Below the pieces are notes generated by a model, which worked only from the letters and a program-made list of their open reading frames with translations, was not told the origin of the DNA and searched no databases. 64,000 nt of DNA from Drosophila persimilis (lineage: Eukaryota; Arthropoda; Insecta; Diptera; Drosophilidae): assembly GCF_003286085.1 (NCBI RefSeq), contig NW_020825429.1:124001-188000 (forward strand), read 5' to 3'. This document shows positions 10,525 to 21,003 of the stretch, piece by piece. Position numbers and translations under genes: made by a program. Within the stretch, counting starts at the first letter, position 1. Every line of letters starts with the position of its first letter.

Positions 10525-12182
10525 TCGTACCAGCGTACACCGAACGAGTAAAAGCTCTACAAGACCTATTAAAAAAGGGAGACAAATTTGAGTGGGGCGA
10601 AGCAGAAGAAAACAGCTTCAAAGACCTAAAGCTGTGTCTAACGGAAGCACCAATATTGGCATGCCCAGACTTCAGAAAAACATTCATACTCCAAACAGGA
10701 AGATGCGGACGGAGAACATGTAATTTCCTACGCAAGCTACAAGCTCAAAATACACAATATGAGGATGTACCTAGAAGACTATCAATTTATCGTAATTACA
10801 GATCATCTAGCCCTCAAATGGTTAAATTCCATCGAAAGCCCATCCGGACGAGTAGCAAGATGGGCATTGGGACTGCAACCATTCTCATTCGAAATACGAT
10901 ATCGAAAAGGCAAGTTGAACGCAGTGGCGGGCGGACCACGCGAAGAAACCCAAATAGCAGAGATCGTAGAATGCGCTTGGTATCAAAAGAAATGGAACCA
11001 AGTGGAGATGACACAAAAAAAAGCTACGGATTATACCATAAAACACGGATGATTATACCGACACATACCAAGCCAAACCGACGAAGACGATCAACCCTGG
11101 AAACTGTGCGTTCCAAAACAAGAGAGACAGAGGGTACTAACCGAAAATCACACAAACCCAATAGGCGGACACCTCGGGATCAGACGCACGAATATCAGAA
11201 TAAGGCAGCGATACTTTTGGCCAGGGCTGAGCAGAGACGTAACACGATTCGTACGAACATGCGAAAGCTGCCAAAAATTTAAGGTATCGCAACAAGCAGC
11301 GGCAGGCAAAATGCTGACCAAATTCGCAAACGCACCATGGGAAACAATATGCGTCGATTTCGTGGGCCCACTCCCAAGATCGGCGCACGGCAACACCGAA
11401 ATTTTCGAAATGGGTGGAGGTCAAACCGGCAAGAAGCGCAACAGCTGACGCATTCCCAAAGCGAGGGATCTCAGACAACGGCGTTCAATTTACAAGCAGA
11501 AAGACGAAACAGGTAATGAAAACGTGGGGCATCACCCAACAATTCACCATGCACCATACACACCACAAGAAAACCCAACCGAACGAGCGAACCGAACACT
11601 AAAGACGATGATCGCACAATTCGCAGGAGGAAAACACAACAAATGGGACGAACAACTACCAGAACTAACCCTAGATATAAATAGCAGCAAGTCAGAGGCA
11701 ACTAAACTAAAGACTAAAAAGGGTTTAGTCCAGCATACCTGATATTCGGGAAAGAACTTAGATTACCGGGTAACCTATTCGACGAGGTACCACTAGGGTC
11801 AGGGTTCAACAATCAAACAAACCAAGAAAGCACCGACAAACGAAAACAAACAGAAACAATAGCAAGGCAAAACATGGAAGAAGCAGCAGCAAAACATTAC
11901 AATTTGCGAAAGCGAGCATGGAAGCCAAAAGTGGGGGACCTGGTATGGGAAAAAAATCGACAAAACAACAGCGAAACTAGAACCGAAATACACCGGTCCG
12001 TGTAAGTTACTCGAACTAACCTCACCAGTGATTACAACAGTACAAGATACGACAACGAACAAAAAACCACGGGCACACGTCTCACAACTAAAACCAGCAA
12101 AAATAGAGGAAGCAAACACAATAACGATGCCATCCCTCTACCTTTTCAGAAAGATGGAAAATAATGAAAATAAATTCAACAT
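10525..12182 (+). pseudogene. pol: Gypsy-B pol 3' part, copy 1a
   Basis: Frame 10506-10720 gives the end of the RT connection, and 10759-11052 gives RNase H (ITDHLALKWLNSIE, VARWALGLQPFSFEIRYRKG). The two are out of frame, and the RNase H core between them is deleted. Integrase follows in pieces: the zinc-binding Cys pair (CESCQKF), VDFVGPLPRSAHG with its Asp at about 11355, a break near 11400, ISDNGVQF at about 11467, then the core end ENPTERANRTLKTM. The tail YNLRKRAWKPKVGDLVWEK and a C-terminal end lie near 11900-12110. At least four frame changes make it non-functional. Confidence 0.8.
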
Positions 12183-12207
12183 TTCGGCCTAGAAATTTAA
12201 GGAAAGG

Positions 12208-12821
12208 ATGGCACAGGCCAGCCACAAAAACCGAGCGGCAAAACTACTATTGGCCGCCCCCCCACTCAGCTCACGGATGACAGTATCAGTAACAAAAGTG
12301 TCAGCACCCAGGAAAACAGACGCAAACAAGACGATGGAAACCACGGCAGGACAGGGCGAGACACAAGGAGAACCAGTAGCAACATACAAGGAAGTAATCC
12401 CAACAAAGAAGAGGATCAGCTGGGCAAACCAGGCCAACCAACAGGAACAAACGGACAACAAGGCACGGAACTTTCCTGGGCCAAACAAGTGGAAGACGAA
12501 GAATCAGACAGGGACGTGCTGGACCTAAACCGCGAGTGGCCAACGCCGGAACCGGAACCATGCAAGCCCAGCCAGAGGGGTACCATCCCGAGGGAATGGT
12601 ATAGCTTCGAGCTATCGGACGCATCAATCAATATCATCAAAGCGAAACTCGAAGACCGCCCGAAACACACGCAAAGACGGTTCAAACTATGTAAGGAGGA
12701 ACAGGAGGCGTGCTGGGTCAAGATCGGCCGAACGGGAGATGTCCGCATCGGCACCTGGTTCCGAGCGACACAAGGAAAGACAACCGGAAACGCCACTCTG
12801 GGAAAGGAGAGGGGAGTGTGA
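12208..12821 (+). pseudogene. Gypsy-B third ORF, copy 1a
   Basis: This ORF lies between pol and the LTR; its stop TGA (12819-12821) overlaps the LTR start. The intact version is at 48083-48712 (209 codons). This copy has a short deletion near 12452 (14 bases by comparison) that shifts the frame and splits it in two. The protein is hydrophilic, Lys/Glu/Thr-rich, with WANQANQQEQ and an ordered-looking C-terminal part (YSFELSDASINIIKAKLEDRP ... KIGRTGDVRIGTWFRATQG). I recognise no known domain. Position and C-terminal end (GKERGV) parallel the Gypsy-A third ORF. Confidence 0.7.
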
Positions 12822-12885
12822 CGCCCACAAACACCACAACAAGACCTTAGAAACACAATATAAGTATTAGTAGGATAAGTAGAAC
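12817..12885 (+). mobile_element. Gypsy-B 3' LTR start, truncated
   Basis: TGTGACGCC follows the purine tract gggaaaggagagggg. By comparison with the complete LTR at 54899-55824, only the first part survives and 26 bases near its start are missing. It ends at the terminal inverted repeat of the 1360-like element. Confidence 0.8.
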
Positions 12886-13101
12886 CAAAGACTATACAAT
12901 ACCAAGATGTTGCATGAGCGACCAAAAATCTGTTCTATGGCGGGTCCTAACATTACGACCCAAAAGGCACGAGGGAGCGCGCGGCGTTTCAATTCCCTTT
13001 TCGCCTGTACTTCGTCTCTACCGCGACCCCGCTGCCAATCGGTTTCGTTCAATGAGTTCAATAAATATTTGCACACTGAAAAAATTTAAACTTTGAGTGC
13101 T

Positions 13102-13495
13102 TGTTCGGGACAGCCGCTGAGGAATAACCGTAACTTTAACATTATTATTGTATGAGCAGAGAGAGCCGCCTATGTTGTAAGACGTTGACGTTCTGCAGAG
13201 CTGCTGCGCTCTCCCGCTAAAGGGGCTCTCTGCCGCCGCCACTTCGGCAATTACTTTGATCTGCTGCCGCCGCTTCGGCAGTCACTTTGATCTAACGCCG
13301 TCGTCTATAGTTTAGTTCTATGCTAACCCCTCTGCGCATTGGTTGCATATCGATCTCGCATAAAGTTCATCTGGCAATAGCAAGCAATCGGCTTCCGCTA
13401 AGCCACCAAGATTAAATACGAATTATAAAGTTTAACCCAAAATCTCTTTTTATTTTGAAATACATAGGTGCCAAAAAAGCTTGGCATCTCAAACA
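13102..13495 (+). mobile_element. BEL-1 5' LTR
   Basis: It runs from TGTTCGGGACAG to TCAAACA. It carries the gccgccacttcggca-type short repeats found in all three copies in this window. A primer-binding site follows immediately. Confidence 0.95.
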
Positions 13496-13515
13496 TTGGT
13501 GACCCCCGACGTGAT
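13496..13515 (+). promoter_or_regulatory. BEL-1 primer-binding site
   Basis: TTGGTGACCCCCGACGTGAT directly follows the 5' LTR. The same motif, with one C fewer, follows the BEL-2 LTR. This position and the TGG start fit a tRNA primer site; I do not assign the tRNA. Confidence 0.75.
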
Positions 13516-13830
13516 ATAAAACCATTGCTTAATCGCGTTCCGTTAAAACACTTATTAATTATACAATATTGTGTTGTTGGGTAGTTTAACTACCAACAAA
13601 TACATTTGTGTGCACATTAAAAACAGTTTAAAGTGCAAATTCAGTGAGAGTGCGGCTGGAATATTTATAGACAAATTCCGGTACTTTAAGCGTCGAATCT
13701 CTCATTCTCTGCGCAGCTGCAGCCGCGGTTCTTGACTTTTCGTGTCTTGCATTCTCGCTCTCGCGTCTATACATCGTCGCTTAAGCGGTATTTCATTTTC
13801 CGTTGTTGTGTCGATTGCACAACGGTTAAC

Positions 13831-14570
13831 ATGGACAACGATCCAAATACAGGCGCGGGCGGAAATATTGTGGTGGTTGATTCCAGACTGAGTCTGTATA
13901 AACGTAAAAGTCAGTCATTATATGATCGATTGCACAGGCTTGGCGAATCCTTCGCGGGGAATAAAATCGACAAGCTGACCGCCGCGGAAGTCGAGGTGCG
14001 CCTTGATATGTTGGCAGAAATTCGAGCGGAATTTAATAAGGCCCATAATGAGTTGGAGGCTCTCGATCAAAACGAGATTGGGAGTGAGCTGCGCTAAATC
14101 TTCGATACTCTTTTCATATCGTTGAAAGCTGAGTTGCTGGCTGCTGTTGAAGTAAGCCAGTCACACGCCGCTGCCCATTCTACGACTCTGCCAAGCCATT
14201 CCGGACATAGTACCATCATCATGGCTCACAAGCAGCGACTTCCTGAGCTGAAGGTGCCGAAGTTTTCTGGTGGATACGTCGAGTTCTCGGATTTTATGGC
14301 AATGTTCAAATCGGTGATTGAAGCGGATGCGGATCTCAGTGACATCGAGAAATTCCAGCACCTTCGCTCTTGCCTCGCTGATGCGGCTTTGGATTCGGTT
14401 CGATCGTTGGAGCTCTCCAGTGCCAATTATCGTGCGGCTCTGGATATACTTAATAAACGCTTTAATAACAAAAGACTTGTTTTCCAGGCACACATCAAGA
14501 AGATTCTTGGGCTAAAGAGGGTAGACTCGCCTTCTGCTAAAAGCGTTGCAGACATTGGGAACTGCTGAGG
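13831..14570 (+). pseudogene. gag: BEL-1 gag, N-terminal part
   Basis: It starts at ATG 13831. The first 89 codons align with the start of BEL-2 Gag (SLYKRKSQSLYDRL versus SFYKLKALSIYNKA). A TAA at 14095-14097 interrupts it. The same frame then goes on through the conserved Gag block (PELKVPKFSGGY, KFQHLRSCL, LDILNKRFNNKR) to about 14565. There a deletion of roughly 50 bases and a frameshift move the rest to another frame. The capsid-like domain is recognisable, but the gene is dead. Confidence 0.85.
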
Positions 14571-16606
14571 AGATTTCGGGATTCATGGTTATCAACATGC
14601 TGCTGCAGAAGTTGGATTTGAAGACGCAAACCAAATGGGAGGAGCACACATCGTCGGATGCTATACCTACCGCAGAGGAATTCTTCGAATTCTTGCAGCA
14701 ACGCTGCCAGAAAATGGAGCGATTGGAATATGCTACAGCGACACACGCTAGTAGCGATCAGGTGGGAAAAAACCATTCCTATACGCATGTTAAGAAAACG
14801 TTTGTAGCTTCCAACTCTTCCGCCGACCCGTCTGTATGCGTCTTTTGCCACTCAGCGGGCCATGGAATATACTCGTGCAAGATATTCGAAAATCTCTCAC
14901 CGTTGCTGCGCCACAAAGAAGTGAAGAAGCTTTCCCTATGCTTCAATTGCCTAAAACCGGGGCACCGGACCCGCGCATGCAATAGTGGAAAATGTCGAGT
15001 ATGCGGCGGTAGGCATCATAGTTTGTTGCACTTCGTTAGTATGCAGCCCACAACACAAGGCTGCCCAGGTATTACTCCTCCCGATCTGGCCGTTCAAGCG
15101 GACACTCTTTCCGTTGCTCAAAATTCTGCTAGCAGCTCGTCTCTACCTTCGTCTACCTCTCTTGCTGCCCAAGGTCTTCACTCTGATGTCGTGCTTCTGG
15201 CTACAGCCGTGGTTCTCGTGAAGAATCGGTCTGGCGTTTTAGTTCCTTGTCGTGCCATCTTAGATTCAGGATCGCAGCTGCATCTCGTCACATCCAGGTT
15301 CGCCCAGCAGCTTCAGCTTAGGAGAACTCAATCGTCTGCACTTGTGGCTGGGCTGGGCGATACCAGCGTTTCTACTGAGGGATCCACCATAAGCATTTGT
15401 ATGCATTCTCGCACCTCTGCTTACACAACTACGCTTACTGCTCTCATCGCCCCCACGATTACCGATTCTCAACCAAGTATGGCAGTAAATGTATCCGATT
15501 GGCGTATTCCATCTAACATTCAGCTCGCTGATCCTGCATTTTTCAATCCTCAACGGGTTGATCTTCTCATTGGTGCGAGCGTTTTTTATGATCTCCTCTG
15601 CGTAGGGCAAATCAAACTCACCGATGGACTGCCTCTTCTGCAGAAGACCCGGCTTGGGTGGATCGTATCTGGTGGTGGACAGAAGGTATCAAGCTCGGCG
15701 CTTTTGGCCACGCACAATTGTCCAGATTCGATAGCTGAGATGGAAGCAAGGTTGGATAAAACTCTTCGTATGTTTTGGGAAGTCGAGAATTGTGTGGAGG
15801 TTGGGTTGAATACCAAAGAAGAAGACGATTGTGAAGCACATTTCGTAAGCCACCTTTCACGGTTGCCATCCGGGGAGTATGCAGTTCGTCTGCCGCTAAA
15901 CAACAATATTGATCGTTTAGGAGAATCTTATGCTCAGGCTTATCGACGGTTCATCAGTCTGGAGCGAAAACTGGAGCGTAATCCTACACTAAAGGAGCGG
16001 TATTCCGCCTTTATGAGGGAGTACATTGATTTGCATCATACGCACCAAGTCAACCCTGATTCCCGTAGCCTCTGCAAATATTTCTTGCCTCATCACTGTG
16101 TCCTAAAGGAGGACAGTACGACGACAAAACTCCGTGTCGTTTTCGATGGATCCGCAGCTACATCAACTGGATATTCTCTAAATGATGTGATGATGACAGG
16201 CCCTGTTATTCAGCCGGCATTGGTTAACATATTGATTCGCTTTCGAACATATCCAGTCGCTCTCAATGGGGACATTTGTAAAATATACCGCTGCGTACGA
16301 GTGTCTCCACCCGACAATTTGTATCTGTGCATCCTATGGCGAGATTCCATCGAGTCCGAGGTTCAACTCTACACATTAGACACCGTCACATACGGGACGA
16401 GGGCTGCATCATTTTTAGCGGTCCGCGCAATGCCCCATCTGGCCATCTACCCTCTTGGCTCAGCTGCTCTGCAGCAGGAGTTTTACGTGGATGACCTTAT
16501 TTCGGGCGGTAATTCAGTCGCACAGGTCATGGACAAGATGCACCAAGCATCAGCTTTACTGTCCCGTGGTAATTTTAGACTTAGGGAACCCCTGAAGATG
16601 ACATAG
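14546..16606 (+). pseudogene. gag-pol: BEL-1 gag-pol: zinc knuckles, protease and RT
   Basis: A 686-codon open frame. Zinc knuckles CVFCHSAGHGIYSC and CFNCLKPGHRTRAC are both CX2CX4HX4C, and a third Cys/His group follows (CRVCGGRHHSLLH). The aspartic protease has LDSGSQLHLV with the Asp codon at 15263-15265. The BEL-type linker SNIQLADPxFFNPQRVDLLIG is present. RT follows with KLRVVFDGSA, a GD-containing palm motif and the catalytic YVDD at 16484-16495. It breaks at about 16585, within the end of RT, by a small deletion. BEL-2 shows the same order. In one palm motif, CKIYRCVRVSP stands where BEL-2 has CKMYRCVRVSP. Confidence 0.85.
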
Positions 16607-18175
16607 AGAAGTTCCTAAAGTTTAATGATGGAAGCGATATAGCCAAAACTCTCGGCTTAGCGTGGGACCCTGCTTCGGATCAGCTGCTTTTTGCCTTGTC
16701 CGCACTGGACACAAACTCAAAGCCATCAAAGCGGTTTTATCTACGATTCTACGACCCTCTTGGATTGATAAATCCAGTCATTGTCAGGCGCAAAATCTTC
16801 CTTCAGCAGCTTTGGAGAGAAAATTTGGATTGGGATGAAAGCCTACCCTCAGCGTTGCATTCAACTTGGATGGACTTGAGAAATAGTTTGGCAAGCATTT
16901 TTTAGGATCTCATTTCCTCGCTTGGTTATTCGTTCTAGTGTGGCTACGGATTCTGTGATGCCAGCTTAGAAGCATATGGCGCTTGCGTGTATGTCGTGTC
17001 CAGGGAAGCCCAGTCTTCGAGCCACGTTTTGTGCTCAAAGTCGCGAGTGACGCCGCTAAAGACTCCATGCCGGACCTCGCGCCTTGCTATCCAAAATTCA
17101 GCTGGAATATTGGCCCATTGGAGGTATTAAAGCAGTGTCAAGGGTCGTCAGCAAGTGTGTGAGATGCTTCAGGACTAGGCCGCGCATGGTCGAACACATC
17201 ATGGGAGACCTACCTAAGGAACGTTTGGAAGGATCTCGAGCTTTTGAAGTCACTGGAGTAGATTACTGTGGACCTTTTTTCTTCCGATCAGAAATCCGCA
17301 CGAGGCCTCCGATCAAGTGCTACATTAGCGTATTCATCTGCTTCACTTCTAAGGTTATACACATGGAGCTCGTAAAGGATTTGACCACCGCATCGTTTCT
17401 AGGCACACTAAATCGTTTTACTTCCACTCGAGGAAGGCCAAGTCAAATTTGGTCGGACAATGCGACAAACTTCGTTGGGGCCAAGAACGATTTCTGGAGC
17501 TAAAGAAGCTTGTCTGAGCGCACCGCATATGAAGGAGGTCCATGTATCCTGCTCGACTGACTCGATCGACTGGCGTTTCATTCCACCTCGCTCTCCGCAT
17601 TTTGGCGGGTTGTGGGAAGCGGCCGTGAAGACCGCAAAATATCACCTGTACCGCTCAGTTGGACCATCTGTGCTTAGCTTCGACGAGCTGCGCACTCTGA
17701 TCTGTCAGATCACTGCAATTGTTAACTCTCGCCCTTTGCTCTCGCTTTCAGAAAATCCTGATGATTTAGACGTTTTGACTCCTGCTCATCTGCTTTTAGG
17801 CGGCCCCCATGAGCAAATCCTCGAGCCTGACCTAACGAAGCTGAACTACAATCGTCTGGATGGCTGGCAGCGGGTCACCCAACTACAACAAATATTTTGG
17901 AGCCGTTGGCGCGAAGAGTATCTCACTCTTTTGCAAGAGCGCGCGAAGTGGCGCACCCCCGCGCAAGAACGACCTCGTTCTGGTGAAGGACGAAAATCTT
18001 CCTCCAATGCGTTGGCCACTGGCTAGAGTGGTCGATGTCGTTTTCGGCAAGGACGGAGTGTGTCGCGTCGCTGACCTGAAGACATCCTCAGGAAACATCA
18101 GGAGGGCCGTCACTCGGCTATGTTTGCTGCCCCTTAAGGAATCTGTTGAGAGACTAGCTCCCAACGGGGGGAGTA
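16607..18175 (+). pseudogene. pol: BEL-1 pol 3' part: RT end and integrase remnants
   Basis: Pieces in several frames. 16696-16905 is the end of RT (YDPLGLINPVI). About 16910-17080 is a short RNase H trace (GFCDAS). A large deletion near 17080 removes most of RNase H and the first part of integrase. 17084-17503 gives integrase from WPIGG through TGVDYCGPF (first Asp) and WSDNATNFVGAKN (second Asp), followed by a frameshift. 17460-18026 gives the third acidic motif FGGLWEAAVK and NSRPL, followed by another shift. The frame to 18201 then runs into the LTR. The polypurine tract ACGGGGGGAGTA precedes the 3' LTR. Non-functional. Confidence 0.85.
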
Positions 18176-18569
18176 TGTTCGGGCCAGCCACTGAGGAATA
18201 ACCGTAACTTTAACATTATTATTGTATGAGCAGAGAGAGCCGCCTATGTTGTAAGACGTTGACGTTCTGCAGAGCTGCTGCGCTCTTCCGCTAAAGGGGC
18301 TCTCTGCCGCCGCCACTTCGGCAATTACTTTGATCTGCTGCCGCCACTTCGGCAGTCACTTTGATCTAACGCCGTCGTCTATAGTTTAGTTCTATGCTAA
18401 CCCCTCTGCGCATTGGTTGCATATCGATCTCGCATAAAGTTCATCTGGCAATAGCAAGCAATCGGCTTCCGCTAAGCCACCAAGATTAAATACGAATTAT
18501 AAAGTTTAACCCAAAATCTCTTTTTATTTTGAAATACATAGGTGCCAAAAAAGCTTGGCATCTCAAACA
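18176..18569 (+). mobile_element. BEL-1 3' LTR
   Basis: It runs from TGTTCGGGCCAG to TCAAACA, 394 bp, differing from the 5' LTR at about four positions. It is followed by the second GTGCT target-site copy. Confidence 0.95.
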
Positions 18570-18808
18570 GTGCTTATATCTCCTAAACTAAAACTATCTT
18601 GAAAATTCGATTGGAAAATTCTCTATTAGATGCGTACATTAAATTTATCTAAAGCACTCATACAATTTTTTGACTATTTCGGCTGAATCCCCACAGTGCA
18701 CTGCAGTGCCGAGCCAAAAATACATCAGCGACCACGCTGCCATACGGTTTCGGCACGCAGACACTGACATGCTTTCAGTGCGCTTGTGTGTGAAGCTAAA
18801 AGCCGTAT

Positions 18809-19340
18809 ATGCTGCGGGCGAAACCGGTTTATGGCCGTGCCGACCTAGGACATACACACATATACACAACTACAAGCATATTTCTAGGTTGGCTCGAGCT
18901 CGTGCCAGGCTCGCTTCTTCACTTCTTGTTTAGCAATCAAAGTCAATCAAAGTCCGGCAAGCCATGCATTGTGAAGACATGCCAAAAATCAAGGCGTACC
19001 AATCCTGGTATAAAAATATTTAATTATCCGCCTGCAGACAGCATTTTTGGTCAAATTTGGCGCGAAAAATGTTGTGTTGCACTGGAGAATTATAAACAAA
19101 AACTGATTATAAGGGATGATCATTTTTCTAGCGCATATATAGGGAAGAAAAAGTTGAAAAGCGAAGCTATTCCAACTTTGAACTTAGAAATTGAACTGGA
19201 AAATGATTCTGTTGAATTTATTGAGCCCGAAATTGATGCATAAAAAGAAGTATCTGTTTGCGAAAAATGTAAAAAAAATTCTAAGTCAAATAACTTTTAT
19301 AAAAAGAAATGCAACAGGATTCTGGCAGAAATAAAAAAGT
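18809..19340 (+). pseudogene. THAP-domain region of 1360/Hoppel-like transposase, copy 1
   Basis: A THAP-like zinc-binding fold is recognisable from about 18956. It has CIVKTC as the first ligand pair, then PPADSIFGQIWREKCC, then DHFSSAYI, then KLKSEAIPTLNL, followed by an acidic linker. THAP domains bind DNA with a C2CH site whose third Cys lies two residues before the His of the final pair. Here that residue appears as Arg in LIIRDDHF, and as Trp in copy 2. After TAA 19241-19243 a Lys/Asn-rich stretch with CEKCKKNSK continues to the DINE-like insertion. The true start is unclear: the ATG at 18809 is upstream of the domain. The transposase catalytic core is missing. Confidence 0.55.
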
Positions 19341-19344
19341 TAAA

Positions 19345-20402
19345 CGAGGGGGAACGTTGTGAGTTGCTGCGGACACCGCAACTCTACAGTTATACCCGAT
19401 ACTAAGTCAGTATGGCTCTCCTCCGGCAGACGCCGCTAATATTAAACGACACGACAAAGAGTGCGTGCGAGAGAGACAGAAAATCAGTCTGAGCGTGACG
19501 TCGGGCGCTGCGTAGCCAGTGCAAATTGATTTGTTTCTTTTGGCTACAAAAATTATCTGATCTGATCCAAATTCAGCAACCGGATAGATATGGTCATTCT
19601 CTATGATTCTGCGTTTTTAGTTTTCTCGAATCTACAATATTGTGGATGCAACAGATTTTCGTCCTTTGTAGGGGCGGATGGGGGTGGGGCGAAATTCTGA
19701 GATATACGTTTTATAGTGACATCTTAAAGGAGTGTGTGCACCAAATTTGGTTACTCTAGCCTTAATAGTCTCTGAGATTTGTGGTTGCCTCAGATTTTCG
19801 TCCTTTGCGGGGGCGCAATTTTGACACAAAACGGTCAAGGTCCGATATCACAGGAGTGCGGATACCAAATTTGGTTGATCTAGCTCTTATAGGTTCTGAG
19901 ATCCTTGAACTCATATTTTGCAATTGGCAAAACCGACCATGAAACCTGTGTGTTAGAGTGAGACAGAGTGATTCTGGCTATAATAATTATACGATCTGGT
20001 TCAGATTTTGCACTCTAGAAGATATAGTCATCTTCTACGATTCTGCGTTGTTAGTTTTCTCGTATCGTCGAAATTGTGGATGCCACAGATTTTCGACCTT
20101 TGTGCGGGCGGAAGTGGGCGGGGCAAAGTTTTGAAATATTTTTGGAGCAGTGACATATCACAGAAGTCTGGATCCAAAACATCGTTGCTCTAGCTCTTAT
20201 AGTCTTTGAGCATTAGGCGCTGAAGGGGACGGACAGACGGACGGACGGACAGACAGACATGGCTCAATCGACTCGGCTATTGATGCTGATCAAGAATATA
20301 TATACTTTATGGGGTCGGAAACGATTCCTTCTGGACGTTACACACATAAACTTTTACCACAAATCTAATATACCCCAATACTCATTTTGAGTATCGGGTA
20401 TA
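19345..20402 (+). mobile_element. DINE-1/mini-me-like element, copy B
   Basis: Full-length copy from CGAGGGGGAACGTTG to ATCGGGTATA, with the subterminal inverted repeat, GA-rich tracts (gcgagagagacag near 19465) and (GACR)n at about 20228-20260. It sits in the 1360-like element at the same point as copy D (49791), so the insertion predates duplication of the block. Confidence 0.85.
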
Positions 20403-20428
20403 AAAATAAAAAGTATGTTGTCAGTCAG

Positions 20429-20826
20429 TGTTCGGGCCAGCCGCTGAAGAATAACCGTAACTTTAACATTATTATTGTATGAGCATAGAGAGCCGCCTAC
20501 ATATGTTGTAAAGCGTTGACTTTCTGCAGAGCTGCTGCGCTCTCCCGCTAAAGGGGCTCTCTGCCGCCGCCACTTCGGCAACTACTTTGATCTGCTGCCG
20601 CCACTTCGGCAGTCACTTTGATCTAACGCCGTCGTCTATAGTTTAGTTCTATGCTAACCCCTCTGCGCATTGGTTGCATATCGATCTCGCATAAAGTTCA
20701 TCTGGCAATAGCAAGCAATCGGCTTCCGCTAAGCCACCAAGATTAAATACGAATTATAAAGTTTAACCCAAAATCTCTTTTTATTTTGAAATACATAGGT
20801 GCCAAAAAAGCTTGGCATCTCAAACA
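20429..20826 (+). mobile_element. Solo LTR of the BEL-1 family
   Basis: A 398-bp sequence homologous throughout to the BEL-1 LTRs, with no internal region. It is flanked by the direct repeat GTCAG at 20424-20428 and 20827-20831. It contains a few private changes (gaagaataacc, atagagagcc, acatatgttg). It formed by recombination between the LTRs of a once complete element. Confidence 0.95.
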
Positions 20827-21003
20827 GTCAGAAAATAATAAATAATAAATAAATAGTCAATAAATAATACAACCAACGGCTTTTTGAACCAAAAAACCAA
20901 AACAGAACACCAAGATAAACCAAACAATCGGACCAACCTCCGCCACATTTCTTCTCCTCGGAGCGCATTAACCCTCCGCAACATTTCTTTTCCTCGGAGC
21001 GCA
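20827..21003 (+). other. AT-rich remnant ending in Gypsy-B LTR repeats
   Basis: After the solo LTR there are about 50 bases of A/T-rich sequence and an A/C-rich stretch that I cannot assign. From about 20936 to 21003 come two units of the 36-bp Gypsy-B LTR repeat in plus orientation (cctccgcaacatttcttttc, cctcggagcgcatta). The LINE 3' end follows directly. Confidence 0.6.

Larger units (their letters stand above)
10525..12885 (+). mobile_element. Gypsy-B copy 1a (RNase H to start of 3' LTR)
   Basis: This is the 3' half of a Ty3/Gypsy element whose fuller copies lie on the minus strand at 50524-59795. It starts inside the RT connection domain (VPAYTE) at the junction with the Gypsy-D LTR. It holds broken RNase H and integrase, the third ORF, and 69 bases of LTR (TGTGACG from 12817). 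A 1360/Hoppel-like element was inserted at 12886. An almost identical block is found at 46459-48804. Confidence 0.85.
13102..18569 (+). mobile_element. BEL-1, BEL/Pao retrotransposon, structurally complete
   Basis: LTRs at 13102-13495 and 18176-18569 (394 bp each) flank gag-pol. The target-site duplication GTGCT lies at 13097-13101 and 18570-18574. I count four differences between the LTRs (about 1 percent). The empty site is present in the duplicated block near 49015. Coding capacity is destroyed by a stop, frameshifts and a deletion covering RNase H and the N-terminal part of integrase. Confidence 0.95.
12886..20428 (+). mobile_element. 1360/Hoppel-like P-superfamily element, copy 1 (interrupted)
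   Basis: It starts CAAAGACTATACAATACCAAG, the terminal inverted repeat also seen at both ends of the 487-bp element at 43398-43884. After 216 bases it is split by BEL-1, and homology resumes at 18570. A THAP-type zinc-finger coding region follows, then a DINE-like insertion at 19345-20402, and a short tail to the solo LTR at 20429. The transposase catalytic domain and the 3' inverted repeat are not present. The 7-bp TSD of the short relative fits 1360/Hoppel/PROTOP rather than the canonical P element (8 bp). Copy 2 is at 48805-49790. Confidence 0.65.
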
